From Marisa cornuarietis (lineage: Eukaryota > Mollusca > Gastropoda > Architaenioglossa > Ampullariidae), in assembly GCA_004794655.1 (NCBI GenBank), contig SMMW01000001.1, forward strand, positions 3,122,501 to 3,186,500: a DNA stretch of 64,000 nt, given 5' to 3'. Below, piece after piece: positions 36,001 through 47,400 of this stretch. The number at the start of each line of letters is the position of its first letter. Within the stretch, counting starts at the first letter, position 1. A model generated the notes under the pieces. That model was not told the DNA's origin and searched no databases. It was given only the letters and a program-made list of their open reading frames with translations. A program made the translations under genes and the position numbers.

Positions 36001-37179
36001 ACTGGGCTTTACACAAGAAGAGTTTAGAAAGGTGAGTTTATTCAAATATAATATTTTAGTCTTTTTGCATTGTATCTGAACTTCCTGTACATGTTTGTAT
36101 TTGTATCTAACATCAAACCACACACACACACACTGTTATCTTTGTGCATGCCCAGTCTTTTGTCAGTCTGTATTCAATCTTTCTAAGCTGTTCTGTCACA
36201 TGGTTGTCATTCCTCATTCTTTCTTTTTTTTGTGATTGTCGTTTTTGTTTTCCTTATGTAGCAGTCATTTTATTATTTTTTCCTGCATGGTTCCGGATTG
36301 TTATACTGCACTTTACTGTCAATCCTCTTGCTCAGATTGAAGAGAGTCAGGGTCAAGGTGGCTGGGTAGCTAGCTTTCTCAAAAGAGCTCCTCGATCACA
36401 TAGTACAACACCACCTTCTACACCTGTACGGCAGGCCAAAGATCCTGGCCTCAGCCAGGTGAGAGACATATATCTTTAGATTACATACATTTCTAAGGTC
36501 TATATATCTCAGTTTTTACCACCTTTTAAAAAAAATTGTGTTGCTATAGATCACAGAAAATTTAATATTTATTTAACATTTTCTTTTGTTTAATGTTGGC
36601 ATTCTTGGTAAAATGAAAAGAAAGTAGTAGAAGAAATTAAGAAGGAGCAGTATATGTTTGTGTTCTATTAAACCCTCAACACTTGTAACCTCTGTAGCAT
36701 CAGCCTTGTAGAAAGAGTAATGCTAAGTGCTCTTGATGTTTTAATGATATTAGGACATGTTTTTTCTTTTTCAGTCATTTTCACAGTTGTTTGTCAATTT
36801 CCTGGAAAAAGAATCTAGTCCACCTCCAGCCCCCATTCGCCTGCCAGCTGAGGAGATGGCACGAGAAGCGCAGCAGCGCCACCTTAGTAAGGAGCGTGAC
36901 TCTCGCAGCAAGCCAGTGTTTAACCCTTTCACTGCTCCGCGCCATGTGTCCATGCCTATATCAGTTGGACCTTATGCATCTGCAACAATGTCACCCAGTT
37001 CGCACCTGCTGATGGCCCCACCTGGCTCCCCTACATCCAGTTTTCCTGTGTTCACACCGTTCACATTTTCTGAAGAGAGCAAACAATCTGCCAGTCAGAG
37101 CAGCAGTGTTGGTGGATTGAGCCGACCACCCCTACAGACATCCAGCACTATTCTTAAGGATGTCCTTGGTAGCAGATGA
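11939..37179 (+). CDS. TRIP11: GMAP-210 / TRIP11 golgin, 5' end missing
   Basis: Long coiled-coil golgin that in animals tethers vesicles at the cis-Golgi and anchors IFT20. Exons: 11939-12078, 15198-15269, 17712-17877, 18138-18292, 18549-18726, 19893-19925, 21858-22045, 22342-22459, 22779-22946, 23168-23658, possibly 23833-23859, 24225-27848, 28235-28306, 28473-28594, 28768-28931, 29132-29235, 29820-29919, 34443-34524, 35917-36031, 36336-36458, 36775-37179. All junctions are GT/AG and keep phase, giving about 2214 residues; human TRIP11 has 1979 in total. Collinear similarity, from memory of the family, includes EINHLRQEVVRL near the start, AVLNEKSREASSLKAEVMRL in the middle, YTREALEAEEREKNLRNRL, the GRAB domain and the ending ILKDVLGSR. 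The first exon opens with two bases of a split codon and has no ATG, so the amino terminus, including the ALPS lipid-packing motif, lies elsewhere or was not recognised. Confidence 0.93.
12079..17711 (+). other. TRIP11 introns 12.1-17.7 kb
   Basis: Two introns interrupted only by the 72-nt exon at 15198. They contain AT-rich sequence and an 11-C/13-A run at 13954-13977. I saw no other gene or clear transposon. Confidence 0.7.
15198..15269 (+). CDS. TRIP11: TRIP11 exon, 72 nt
   Basis: Phase 0 at both ends. It encodes 24 residues ending QHEILNLQAKVK, which lead directly into ELEKNAATAREEAQHEIASL of the next exon (17712-17877), as in the family alignment. Confidence 0.85.
17712..18726 (+). CDS. 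TRIP11: TRIP11 exons 3-5, amino-terminal coiled coil
   Basis: Three exons: 17712-17877, 18138-18292 and 18549-18726. They carry heptads such as HKEEINQLKSKVSDLEQQL and KKHLEGLVEELQEEVGQL. The start of the middle exon is uncertain by six bases: CAG acceptors end at both 18137 and 18143, and both keep the frame. This could be a tandem-acceptor alternative splice. Confidence 0.85.
19893..19925 (+). CDS. TRIP11: TRIP11 microexon, 33 nt
   Basis: The acceptor TTTGCAG precedes 19893 and the donor GTGAGC starts at 19926. It encodes EYEEERNRLVQ. The phase 1 end joins with AT at 21858 to restore a codon. A longer ending at 19936 would leave the wrong phase, which supports the short form. Confidence 0.75.
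21858..23658 (+). CDS. TRIP11: TRIP11 exons 7-10
   Basis: Exons 21858-22045, 22342-22459, 22779-22946 and 23168-23658, all coiled coil (for example ALIDFVEKENLLLREEKVKL). The last could start at 23126 instead, since CAG acceptors end at 23125 and 23167 in the same frame. I prefer 23168 because of its pyrimidine-rich tract. It ends LAAAQLQ at 23658 with donor GTTTGT. Confidence 0.85.
23833..23859 (+). CDS. TRIP11: Candidate TRIP11 27-nt cassette microexon
   Basis: The sequence is preceded by a pyrimidine-rich stretch and GGAG, and followed by the strong donor GTGAGT at 23860. It reads LRLKAYEYE in phase 0 on both sides, so it can be included or skipped without changing the frame between LAAAQLQ and VKELQEELQQ. 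Nine residues is not a whole number of heptads. Skipping cannot be excluded from sequence. Confidence 0.45.
24225..27848 (+). CDS. TRIP11: TRIP11 large central exon, 3.6 kb
   Basis: One uninterrupted exon of 1208 codons encoding almost the whole central rod, as the vertebrate gene also has one very large exon. Features: a serine-rich gap (about 24360-24410), heptad coiled coil, a short hydrophobic-poor acidic break with EEIDDDEESS (about 26379-26408), then the best-conserved stretch AVLNEKSREASSLKAEVMRL (about 26641-26700) and LMLALKQRQQDLTTMQTE at the end. The open frame runs beyond the donor GTAAAA into the intron until 28013, but that tail is not coiled coil and resembles intron sequence. 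Confidence 0.93.
28235..29919 (+). CDS. TRIP11: TRIP11 exons 28235-29919, distal rod
   Basis: Five exons: 28235-28306, 28473-28594, 28768-28931, 29132-29235 and 29820-29919. They encode NLRLKEKEQKLVREVERLRG, YTREALEAEEREKNLRNRL, QQASQRVENLQQQLHVIASQ, an EKESQVAIETEHYQ segment, and LDLEEASDGLAAASRLSEQL. These are among the best-conserved blocks of the golgin, and all exon joins agree with the known protein order. Confidence 0.93.
29920..34442 (+). other. TRIP11 4.5-kb intron before the GRAB exons
   Basis: No exon, RNA gene or intact transposon was recognised. The motif TCAGCTGGTAATYCTGAGTG occurs at about 31178-31197 and again near 32188, which suggests two copies of a short unidentified repeat. 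Open frames at 31194-31561 are hydrophobic and not supported. Confidence 0.6.
34443..36458 (+). CDS. TRIP11: TRIP11 GRAB-domain exons
   Basis: Exons 34443-34524, 35917-36031 and 36336-36458. The second encodes VLMKNLILSYFHTPDKNRMD and continues through IGGLLGFTQEEFRK, the GRIP-related Arf-binding domain through which GMAP-210 binds the GTPase Arf1 at cis-Golgi membranes. The next exon supplies the GGWVASFLKRAP helix. The motif order equals that of the vertebrate protein. The intron before 34443 is 4.5 kb, the longest in the recognised part of the gene. Confidence 0.93.
36775..37179 (+). CDS. TRIP11: TRIP11 terminal coding exon
   Basis: Acceptor TTTTTCAG, then SFSQLFVNFLEKES, a proline-rich segment, FNPFTAPR and the final ILKDVLGSR before TGA. 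The animal family shares a helix near FVKFLE, an NPFLAPR box and a VLKDLL end (family knowledge). Human exon order is the same. Confidence 0.92.
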   Translation, partial: SFSQLFVNFLEKESSPPPAPIRLPAEEMAREAQQRHLSKERDSRSKPVFNPFTAPRHVSMPISVGPYASATMSPSSHLLMAPPGSPTSSFPVFTPFTFSEESKQSASQSSSVGGLSRPPLQTSSTILKDVLGSR

Positions 37180-37314
37180 TAACTTCTAGAATCTTTGTTC
37201 TTTTTCTGGATGTGTGTGTGTGTGTGTGCATTTCTGCATGTGGTAATTCATCTCTGTTTAAGTATCTAGTTGCCACAACAGAGTTTGATTTCATATTCAT
37301 AATATATTATTAAT

Positions 37315-37320
37315 AATAAA
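37315..37320 (+). terminator. Candidate poly(A) signal AATAAA for TRIP11
   Basis: First AATAAA after the stop codon, 136 bases downstream. Later A-rich sites exist, so the true 3' end may lie further on. Confidence 0.4.
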
Positions 37321-39775
37321 ATACCTGGTATTCATTTCTCCAAGAATGAAGTCTTATGTAAACTGTGTACACTCATGTGTGTATTGGGGGGGGGGGTGAA
37401 AAAAAGAATGATACTAGATTTCTTCCCCTTACTTCATTCCCAAAGCACAAGTACTTAAAACTCAGTAGAAAACGATGTCATGTTTTTTGGCCGGAAAATG
37501 CAAGTGGCTTGTAGGTTGCGCTTTCTTACAGGCAAATATTTATCCAGCATGATGCCTGTGATCATGTGTGATTTTCTTCCCTTTTTCTCAAGGGCAAAAT
37601 GAGAAAATATCTCCAGACATCATGCAAGCAAGAGGGTGGGGAAATCAGTTTGCACTTTTCACTTTATGAAGTTCATTTTTCGAGTTCAGGGATGAGTGCT
37701 TTCTCCTTTTTTTTCATAAATTATATGTGCTGCAGACATGATGGGAGACTTCATTTTTTCCTACCAAAATAATGTACAGGTACCCTTTCATATTTTTTTG
37801 TAAATCCCTATATCTTACACTTTTTTTGCAGTGGACCCAGTGCTTATAAATGTATGTATAAAAGAGTTGCACTCGGCTTTACAGTTTCAACCAAAAACCT
37901 TAAGTATATATTTGCAATATGGGTCATGAGAAACATTCTATAAAAATACTTTTGAATGTAAAACTTATTAAATTTGATTAGTTCAATCCTTTATTATGAC
38001 ACCGTATTTAGGCTACGTTTAGAACAGGACTTTCTTTGACATTTGCTCTGCAGTTTTGTTTACTAATTTTTCAAGTGCAATGGATACAATTTGGATGTGT
38101 TTCTTTACATTTTATTGGATTTTGTCTGCCAAATTCACACCGTGTGAGTGCTTGCATCTGTGCACATGAGAGAAAGAGTGTGTGCGCGCATGTGTGAGCG
38201 AGTGAGAGATAGGTTGGGTGGGTTTATGGGGTGCATGTGTGCATATGTTCATGCATTTTGTTCAAGGAAGGAATGACTAAGTCATATTTTAGTCCACCAG
38301 CGCATCCAAGGATTTTTCCTACTGTATGCCCACGAAATGTCATGCCTGTCTATAAATCAATTAGCTAGCTAGCGTCTGCCTCTCAAAATTGTCTAGCTAA
38401 CAAGTGTCTGCCTTTCAGCACTATTTGTCTCGTCAGGCTGAGAGGTAGCTTGAGACATAAGCGAAACAGGTGTATGTCTTAAAAATATATATATATCTCA
38501 AGTGTTTCATGGCATCTGTCTGTGAATTGTTAAATTATCATTCTGGACAGAGAAGTCTTAGACTCATTCTTGCAACATACTTAAAATAGGTCCTATTGAA
38601 AAAAAATACAAACTTGCACATATATGTATTGATGTATTTGGGAAATAAGCTGCAAGATATATTGTAGGAATGTGCATTTGTTATGTTTTCAATGGTAACA
38701 TGGTTATGGAACGAATTTGAAGCATCCACATACCATCTTGCCTGTTTTATCTGGGGAGCAAGATTATTTATTAAAGACATTTTGTGAAAGTGAGTTTCAT
38801 GTGTTTTGAATCTTGATCTGTGTGTGTGTGTTGGTTGGAATGATTAAGATAACTGCTTTTCTTCACATCAAGGTAGCTTTTGTGAACAGGTCTGTTCATG
38901 GACATATTCAATCCAAAAGTTTCATCTGACCAAACAATAAGGCTTGACAAAGCATTTGAGCTACTAGGAAACTCACTGAACTTTATCAAATGTAAACTCT
39001 AAATAATAGGTTTGCATGCACACACACAATTACAGCTTTTCTCCACTGGAATGCTAAACGACAAAACATTTACCATAAGCTGAGGAGGTTTCTGTGGTGA
39101 TAAAGCAATAAGCAATATTGAAAATACTATGAAAAAGTAATTGCCAAAAATCAGGTATAGAGTTGTCTAGTGGGTGGTGGGGTGGGTACCGATCATTTCG
39201 CCCCAAGACCATGTCTGTCTAGATACGTGATGATAATTATACATTTATCCTGATTATTCCAAGAAACTTTGTCCATATTAGGTCAAATGATAGGTTATAG
39301 CGATTTCTACACTCTATGAACCACCCCCCCCCCCAAAAAAAAAAGTAATTTGTATCTAGTCTACGCGTTTTCGCTTCTCTGTAAAGTCACACCCGGCAAA
39401 CATCTACAACAACCTATGGCAGGTACTCGTAATACAACAAGGAGGCCGAGACAGTCATGTTCAGTCCCTTCGTTATACCTATTATCTGCTTGGTGAGACA
39501 GCTGTAGTCGGATCAGAAATTTGGAAATTTTCAGTTAGTCCAAACAGGACAATAGGCCTCGCGCTAGTTTATCAGCTGCCTCACCGTGGGAAACGGAAGT
39601 AAACAAACCGCAAACCGTCGCCGATAAATCGCTTGTAGTTTTATGTTGTGACACATATACCTGTCGTTTCGTCTGTAGGAATATTGGTGCAAAACCTCTG
39701 TGTGCGGTAATCTTTCTAGCATCGAGTATAGTAAAGTTAACCTATCGTATTCTGATCAGTTTTCACTGGGGTTTT
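37321..39775. other. Intergenic region between TRIP11 and the PLAT gene
   Basis: AT-rich. It has GT tracts near 37212 and 38820, a G-run at 37386, and a C-run followed directly by an A-run at 39324-39344. The last 400 bases before 39776 contain scattered CpG dinucleotides, consistent with a promoter and 5' UTR of the PLAT gene. No TATA box can be assigned. Confidence 0.6.
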
Positions 39776-41451
39776 ATGTTTTCATTAAATAATGATGATA
39801 TCTGGGACCATGCAGATGCGTCGTCATCGGACTTTAGCAGACCCGTCAGGTAACTCACTCGTCCGAGTTTATTTTCAGAGCATATGAATGGCTTTTAAAG
39901 TTCTTGCATGATTAAAACGCCCAAAAGCCTTTGTGTGCTGTTATTGAAGACGTTTATTTGATTTAGTAAATAATTATATATAGGCCTACTGTTAACGTGA
40001 AACAGAATTTATAAGACAAATCAACATATATCGTCCACCTGCAAGTGCAAAATCTAAAAAGACACGCATCTCCGCTTTGATTTTATATTTGTGAATATTT
40101 CTTCGCCCACAGATCTTTAAACTTAATAGTTTTTTAATCTTTTGGTTTGTATCAGTCGGGGTTAATATATTTATATCACAATAATTAGATATTGTATTTT
40201 GTTGTGATGTCACGCTCACTCTTTTGTGTTTGTTTTAGGTATACGTGGGCAGGGGTATTTGATACACAGTTGTATGGTGACCAGCTTAATTACCTGTGTA
40301 CGCAGACGAAAGATAACCTTCGACAGCTTGCAGACTCACTGAAGGACAAAGAACCATGTGATGAGTATGGGATAAGACACTGGCATCCAGCATCCCGACC
40401 ACCATCAAGTATGCAAAAATAGCATTTTATTGCTGTGTCAAAAGGTTCAAAATGAATTATCAGCTGTTTAAAAAACTTTAAATTAAAAAAAAACAACAAA
40501 AGTCCTTCTGCATTCAACCGAGTGAGCTAAATTAAACTATTTAATTAAACAGTCACCTAGATTTACATGGATGAATTATGATTTAGTTTTTCAGGCCAGT
40601 GATATATGTCTTTCTAACCTGTGAGTATAAAAATACAAACGTATTACTGATTAGTTGGACCAAAGTGTATATAATATATTGCTTTACCTCCTGTGAAATT
40701 TTTAATGACCAGGCTATATGATTCAACCACGAAGGTCAGAAAGTCATGGAAACATTAGTGTCATGTTTGCTAATGTGGATGATCTGGACTCACTTCTCCA
40801 TTGTATACCTGATGAAACATCATCTGAGATCGCCACTTCTGTTGGTAACATGCTTTGCATCCTTTTTTGTCTGTGGTTCTCAACTCTTTTAATCTCAAAT
40901 GTTTACAAATATATGATCTATGTATTTTGATTTTATTTTACAATTTTATAAGAACATTCATTGGAATGTCATTCCAGTTGCAATGAATGTTCTCATAAAA
41001 TTGTAAAATACAATCAAAATGGAATGATTCCTGTGAACTGATGGGGAAATATCTGATATTCAGCAGTTAAATAGCTTTTTATCAGGGTGACAGGGTGGGA
41101 GGAGACACACCCATGCAGACAATGTGACTAATAACATTTTCTTGCAAAAGAAAGGTGAAGCACCTTTTTAGGCCTCTAGCTGATGGTTGGCTGCTGTTGA
41201 TAGTTAGGGATCATGTTTGTCAGTTGCGATGCAGCTTAATATATGGAAAATTAACTGTATATATATTGCTCTGGTCATTGATTTATTTCCTTCAGGGTAA
41301 AATCAAGGCTTTTAACTTGCCTCCAAATTACAAATTATTATTATTATTATTTCAGGCATTTAATGAAAGATTTTTTTTTGCAGTGCCCATGAACTTTTGC
41401 TATCTTTGCACTACTCTTGAAGAACATGAGAGGAACCACTTACAGAGAAAG
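39776..41451 (+). CDS. PLAT gene exons 1-4, unique amino-terminal region
   Basis: Residues 1-148. Exon 2 begins in phase 2 with YTWAGVFDTQLYGDQLNYL. Exon 3 carries the histidine/serine-containing RRSESHGNISVMF. Exon 4 encodes NFCYLCTTLEEHERNHLQRK, with Cys131, Cys134, His140 and His144 spaced C-X2-C-X5-H-X3-H. The Cys/His spacing is shorter than in a classical C2H2 finger. Zinc binding is possible but unproven. The basic linker KPRITYIAPPPKIKKKI follows in exon 5. Confidence 0.8.
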
Positions 41452-44400
41452 GTACCAAAGTTAAAAGCGGTTGGTTATGTGCAAAGTTCCATTTACCTCA
41501 TGTTTTACTGACCTGTATTGATCGACCTTGTTGAGCTGCTACAGATCCTGTTGTATTATCAGTTGTACAATAGAAATATGAATCATTGCTGTCCAACATT
41601 TTGTTGCCTGATACAGGCATCACCCTTTGTGGTTTTGTTCTCAATGAGAGAAAGTAAGTTACAAATAAATGCAAATTTTTAAGCATTATTTTAAGAAGGA
41701 TTTGTGTTTTCTTGTTATTATATATGTTTTTTCCACTGCTTCACTGCTTGCTGGGAATACGCTGTTATTTTTTTTTCTCAGAAGGATTTTGTACCCTCCC
41801 TCTTGTTTGTCACTTATTCGTTTCTTTTTGCAGCCCGCAAGCACACAAGGGACAAAGTATAGAAAACCTCGCATAACTTACATTGCACCACCCCCTAAGA
41901 TAAAAAAGAAAATACAAAATGTACCACAGGAACTAAACGCTATTTACAAAGTCACTATCTGGACTGGAGACATTCCTGGGGCAAGCTCTGATGCAAATGT
42001 TGGTATATGCAGTTTACATATATATATATATACATCCATACTATTTCGTTAGCTTTTAGCAGTCTTTTTCTGAAGTTCAGACTTACTGGTTCTAGAATAA
42101 TTTTCCATCTTACAGTACCACTCTAAAATTTAGGTCTTTATTGTAAGAAAGAAATGTTCAGCAGCTATGACACTTTTTTCATCCTAGCTATGAATTTGCT
42201 ATGATGGACAAACCAGTGATGCTATAGGTCTAACAGTAAATGCAAGTTGCTGAAAAGTTTTTCTCGTTTATTTCTTGTGTACCGATATCAATCTGTTTTT
42301 GGGAGACTGTCAGTGTTAAATTTTGTACGGTATATGAGCTGGATCAATGCATTTTTTAGACTGTCCATTTTATGTTTCTCTTGTAAATGCCTGGCATATG
42401 AATTTTTCTCATGAGACAATAAAGTTGTATTATGACTTATTTTTTGCCCTTACATCAAAACATCATAACATCATAAAAAGGAACATGAAAGTGATTGCTA
42501 TTTTTGTTTTATATCAGGTGTTCATCAGTGTAGCAGGAGACAAAGGTGCACTGCCAAAGACTAGACTGTGGCACAAAAATGGCACATCCAAGTTCTGTTT
42601 TGTCAGGGGTTCCAAGGAGACATTTTTTATAAGGTCACCAAAGCTTGGAAACTTACTTTATCTGACAATAGAGGTAAATGTCTCTTTTTTGGATTGATTT
42701 CATTGTTTTATGACTTAAATAATCATAAATCCATGAATCAAATTTTCATTCATTGGAAATGTATTTTAAATTCGTAGAAATTTTAATTAAGTGTTTAAAG
42801 AAGTAATCAAGGATGCAAAAGTTTAGGAGATATTAAAACTCTCACATGTACATGCATTTATTCCTCCATACAAAGACATTTTCAAATGTAAGTTTTGTGA
42901 AAATTAAGTATTTATGTATGTAGGAAATGAGAGGAAGGCAAGTCTTGCCTTTAAGAAGCAAAAAGGCCATGAGTAATCCTAACCTTTTTATTCTCTTTGG
43001 ATTTTGTGGTCAGCATGATGGACTGGAGAAACGACATGGATGGTACGTAGACCACATAGAGATTCAGTGCATGTTAACAAAGCATGTATGGCTTTTTGTG
43101 TGCAAAAACTGGCTTTCCATGCACCATGGAGACTTCAGAATAAAACGTGATCTAGAGGCCACAAAGAAAAAAGAAATTGTGAAAGGTGAATTCATTGCTG
43201 GCTTTTAAATTTTCTCCTTTTGGCCTGTTTGGAATGCTGCCAAAGATAATGAGAAATTCTTGAAATGTCTTTTTATATGATGCTGATTTCTTTATGCACC
43301 TTGTACATTTTGCACATGTCCTGTTACAGGCTTCTTTAACTGTCCTATTAAGAAAATCATTTGTTAAAAAGCTTAATAAGTGTGCTTAATAATTTCTTTA
43401 TTTGGACATGGTGGGGACAAACTAGACTATATTTATTTCGAAAAATGTTTTAAGATATAATGTAGTTTATTTTGAGCCCTAATAACTGCTTTATTTCTTT
43501 ATTTCTTTTTTATGTGATGCTGATTTCTTTATTCATCTTGTACAGCATCAATATTTTTGCACATCCTATTATAGGCTTCTTTAATTATTGTCCTATTAAG
43601 AAAATCATTTATATTTTTAAAAGGTTAATAAGTGTGCTTATTTCTTTATTTGGAAATGGTGGGAATAAACTGTAATTATCTGGGAAAAAAAGCTAAAGTT
43701 TGAAAATATAATGTAGTTTATTCAGAGCCCTAATAGGTTCTTTATTTCATTGCTTGCTTGCAGAGTTTGAGGTAACAGTTGTTACTGGCAGCAAAAGACT
43801 GGCAGGAACAGATGCCAATGTTTTTATCACACTTCGTGGTACAGAGGGCATATCTTCCAAGTATCATTTAAACTCACACAAACATGGAACATACTTCCAG
43901 AGAAACAGTTCTGACACATTTAAAATCCGCACCCGTGACATTGGTGACATAAAATCTTTGAGGTAATAATTTATAGGATTGATGTGATTAAAGATTGAAT
44001 TGTGTCATTTAGGCAATACATTTCACATTTGTACACTCATGCATGTGTATATATGCACACACACACACACACACGTGCACACACAACATCCCCCTCCACA
44101 CAAACACACATGCACACTTCCACTTCATTAGCCATGATGGATGATTGAAGAAATATTCATTATATTTTGTTACTCTCCTTTTCTTGTTAATGTTTATCAC
44201 TTTTCAAATAATGTAGTTTCTTGGGGGGGGGGTTTTCAGAGTAGAGCATGATGGCAGTGGTTTAGCCTCAGGCTGGTTTCTTGAAAAGGTATGCTGCTTT
44301 TCTGTAAAAGTTTATTATGACCAGTAAACTTACAACATGTTCATGCATTTGAGTGTTTTTTCAGTAAGTTTTTAATTTGTTGCTCACGCGTCACAGTATG

Positions 44401-47400
44401 TCAAATGTGTGATTTGCAGGTAACATTGAGAGACATACAGAACCCTGCTGCTGTGTGGTACTTTATATACAATGGCTGGCTGGCCAAGGATATTGGTGAT
44501 GGACTTCTTTGGCGAGAACTACGAGCCAAAAAACACCTTCCCAAAGAAGTTAAAACTGGTGAGAGATATAAATTATAATAAAACTTCAATGCCCATATGT
44601 AAAGGGATGTGAGATGAAGGTATAGCAAAATTGGCAGCCTTTATTTTGCTCATCTTTCATTATGTAATGAGCATTTCTAGTTTATCTGATCAGTGGAGAA
44701 AAATTTTAATTCTTAGGGTGTGAATATTCACCTTGACCTTATGACTGGTCATCATCATGCTACCATTACTGTTAATGAACCACATCAAGTAGTCAGTCAT
44801 GTAAACCAGGAACAGTTAATTGTGTGTTTGTGCAGCATAATAAGGTACAGCTTTTTGTAATGCTACATGTGGACACTTTCTTCTTGTCCCTCTCTCTCTT
44901 CTCTCTCTTTTCTCTCTATTTTTAAGTATGGATATCAAACACTCTGTATCTATATTTTCTACCTCTGGTATGGATTTAAGAATGAAAGAGGTGTTTGAAT
45001 TGTGTTCTGTGAATTGTAATACGGAATTAAAAAAAAAACTTCAAAAAAAAAGTAGTCAGTCATGGATCTGATAGATTTAATGTACAAAGGATTAGGAGTG
45101 AGAATCAATTTTTCTTTCAACTGTAGGCAAAAATAATAAAAGCATATATTTCACTTGAAAAATACAATCTTTCTTTGAACTTCCTACAAATGTAATCTGG
45201 TCAGTAATCATTTACTGTGCTAAAATTAAGAAAAATAGGGTCGAGAGAAATCCAAGCTTACTGAGGATAAAGGGAGGAAATGCTGCTTTCACCGAAGGGC
45301 TTATTCAAAATTGTTTATTTTATACACTTATTTCTTAAATACATAATATTTGTACATAAAAAATTATAATGATAAATTTGTGTGATTTTGTTCAACCTTT
45401 TTTCCATGGATTGAAAATATCAAGGAAGGAAAATGGATTCACGAAAAAGCCAACCTGGTATAATTGCTGTCTGTGCATGATATTGAGAGTTTGTTCTTTT
45501 AATGTGTTTGATGTTTGATGATGCATGCTTTAGAGATGGACATGTCAATAAAACTTGCATGTGAATAGATGTGGAAAAGGTTCAGTGTTTCACTGTGAAC
45601 AAACACTCTTCACCTTTCTCATTCTCCTAATCACTGAGGTGCATTATTGTTGCATTTTAATTGTTCTATCTATTGCTTTTTACATAAATCAAATACACCT
45701 TGGTGTATCAGTCATCAGATCTTAATCTTTCATGTGCACTTTAGAGTGACTGCATGTCCTATATAACACTACTAGGAGTCTGCACATATCTGCACACTTA
45801 GTGAAAATTACTTTTCAGTTACATGGCGATTGTAAGATAGTGCTCTGGCTGTCTTTCTATAGTGACGAATGTATGTTTGTACCTTTTCCTTGAGCATTAC
45901 TCCTAATACAGTCCACACAATGCTCGTCCTTCTTACCCTCCCCCCCTTCTGCTCTTGCTAATTTCCTACCCATCTTTCTCTGCAGAATCACTATATTTTC
46001 TATGCTTTGTTACTTGGTGTCTTTTTGTGTTTTCCATCTTTGTTTTCTGTTTGTCGTCAGTACTGTTGTTTATTCTTACGCCCCTCGTGTTCTATCCATT
46101 TAGTCCATGTCTCTTCCTTGTTTTTAAGCGCTAAGAGCATGCTCTCTATGAGTGTGAATATGCGCTATACAAATCGTCATTTATTATTATTATTACCTTT
46201 CTGTAAATGAGCTAGCCTGCTCCCTCCCCATTTTTTGTTTTATATGTATTCATAATGTACTTGTTTGAACTGATAAACATTGTCAGACTTTTCATTTTTT
46301 GTTTGCTTTTTTCTTCTTATTTTCTATCACTAAGTGAATGTTTTACATGATTTAAAGTAATAACAGACTTTTAAAATGTAGTGGCAATCTATTATTACAT
46401 AAAACTGTCTTTAAAATGGTAGATTTCAAAAAAGGGGATTGCTTTCTTAAAGGATTTTTGGATTGATTTTACACTTTGAATTTCTGTGTCAGGAAATGAA
46501 AGCAGGTTATGCATTTTGTCATTGGGTTATTAGCTGAATATCATTAGAAAAAACTTGTTCTGTTATGCTCATTTTTCTTTTAAACTTCACAATATGTTTA
46601 GTATTTTCAAACAGAAAGTTAACATGGGCATAAATGTAAACCTAAAAGTGTGCAAAATCCTGTCAGCAGCATGTCAGCCACTTTTATAGCAAAGGAAATC
46701 TTTTTGGTATTGTTTCATTTGTATTCATTATGTCTTTCATTTTGTGCAGGAAAACTTGTGCAGTACCAGGTGACCATAAAAACAGGAGATATCCGCTATG
46801 CTGGCACAGATGCAAATGTATACATAATTTTTGTGGGGACTGGTGGCAAGACAAAGAAATTATTTATGGATGATTCTCACAACAACTTTGAGAGAGGAGC
46901 GCTAGAACGTTTTGAGGTTAGAATCGGTTGCTTTTCGAATTCTTCTTTGATCATTGCATTGCAAAGGTTAGTAACTAAGTGAAAGCGCCCACAAACATGT
47001 TAAGTTGGAGGGAAGAATTGGTGTTTTATGCGGAGCCAGCAACTAAGGCTATATAACGGCAAGGCAGCCAGCCCTGTAAACAGATGCCACATGCAGAGAA
47101 AGAACAGCATGCCTGAGACGAGAGGTGAACCCAGGACATCCAATCCTCACTGTATTGGTGACAGGCACTAGCCATTGCGCCACCGGACCACCCAACATGT
47201 TAGCTGTGCATCTGGCTAAAACATGGCTTAAAAGAACAAGCTGCATGGACAAACAGATATTTAAATGCAATTATTGTAGTATTTTTGTAATGCTACAAAA
47301 AGCATTTCTTTTCTTTCAATGCAGGTTAAGAAAACAGATGAATTTTTTCTCTAATCATGCACTTGTTTTGTCTTCAGCTGGAAGCATTCAATGTGGGAAA

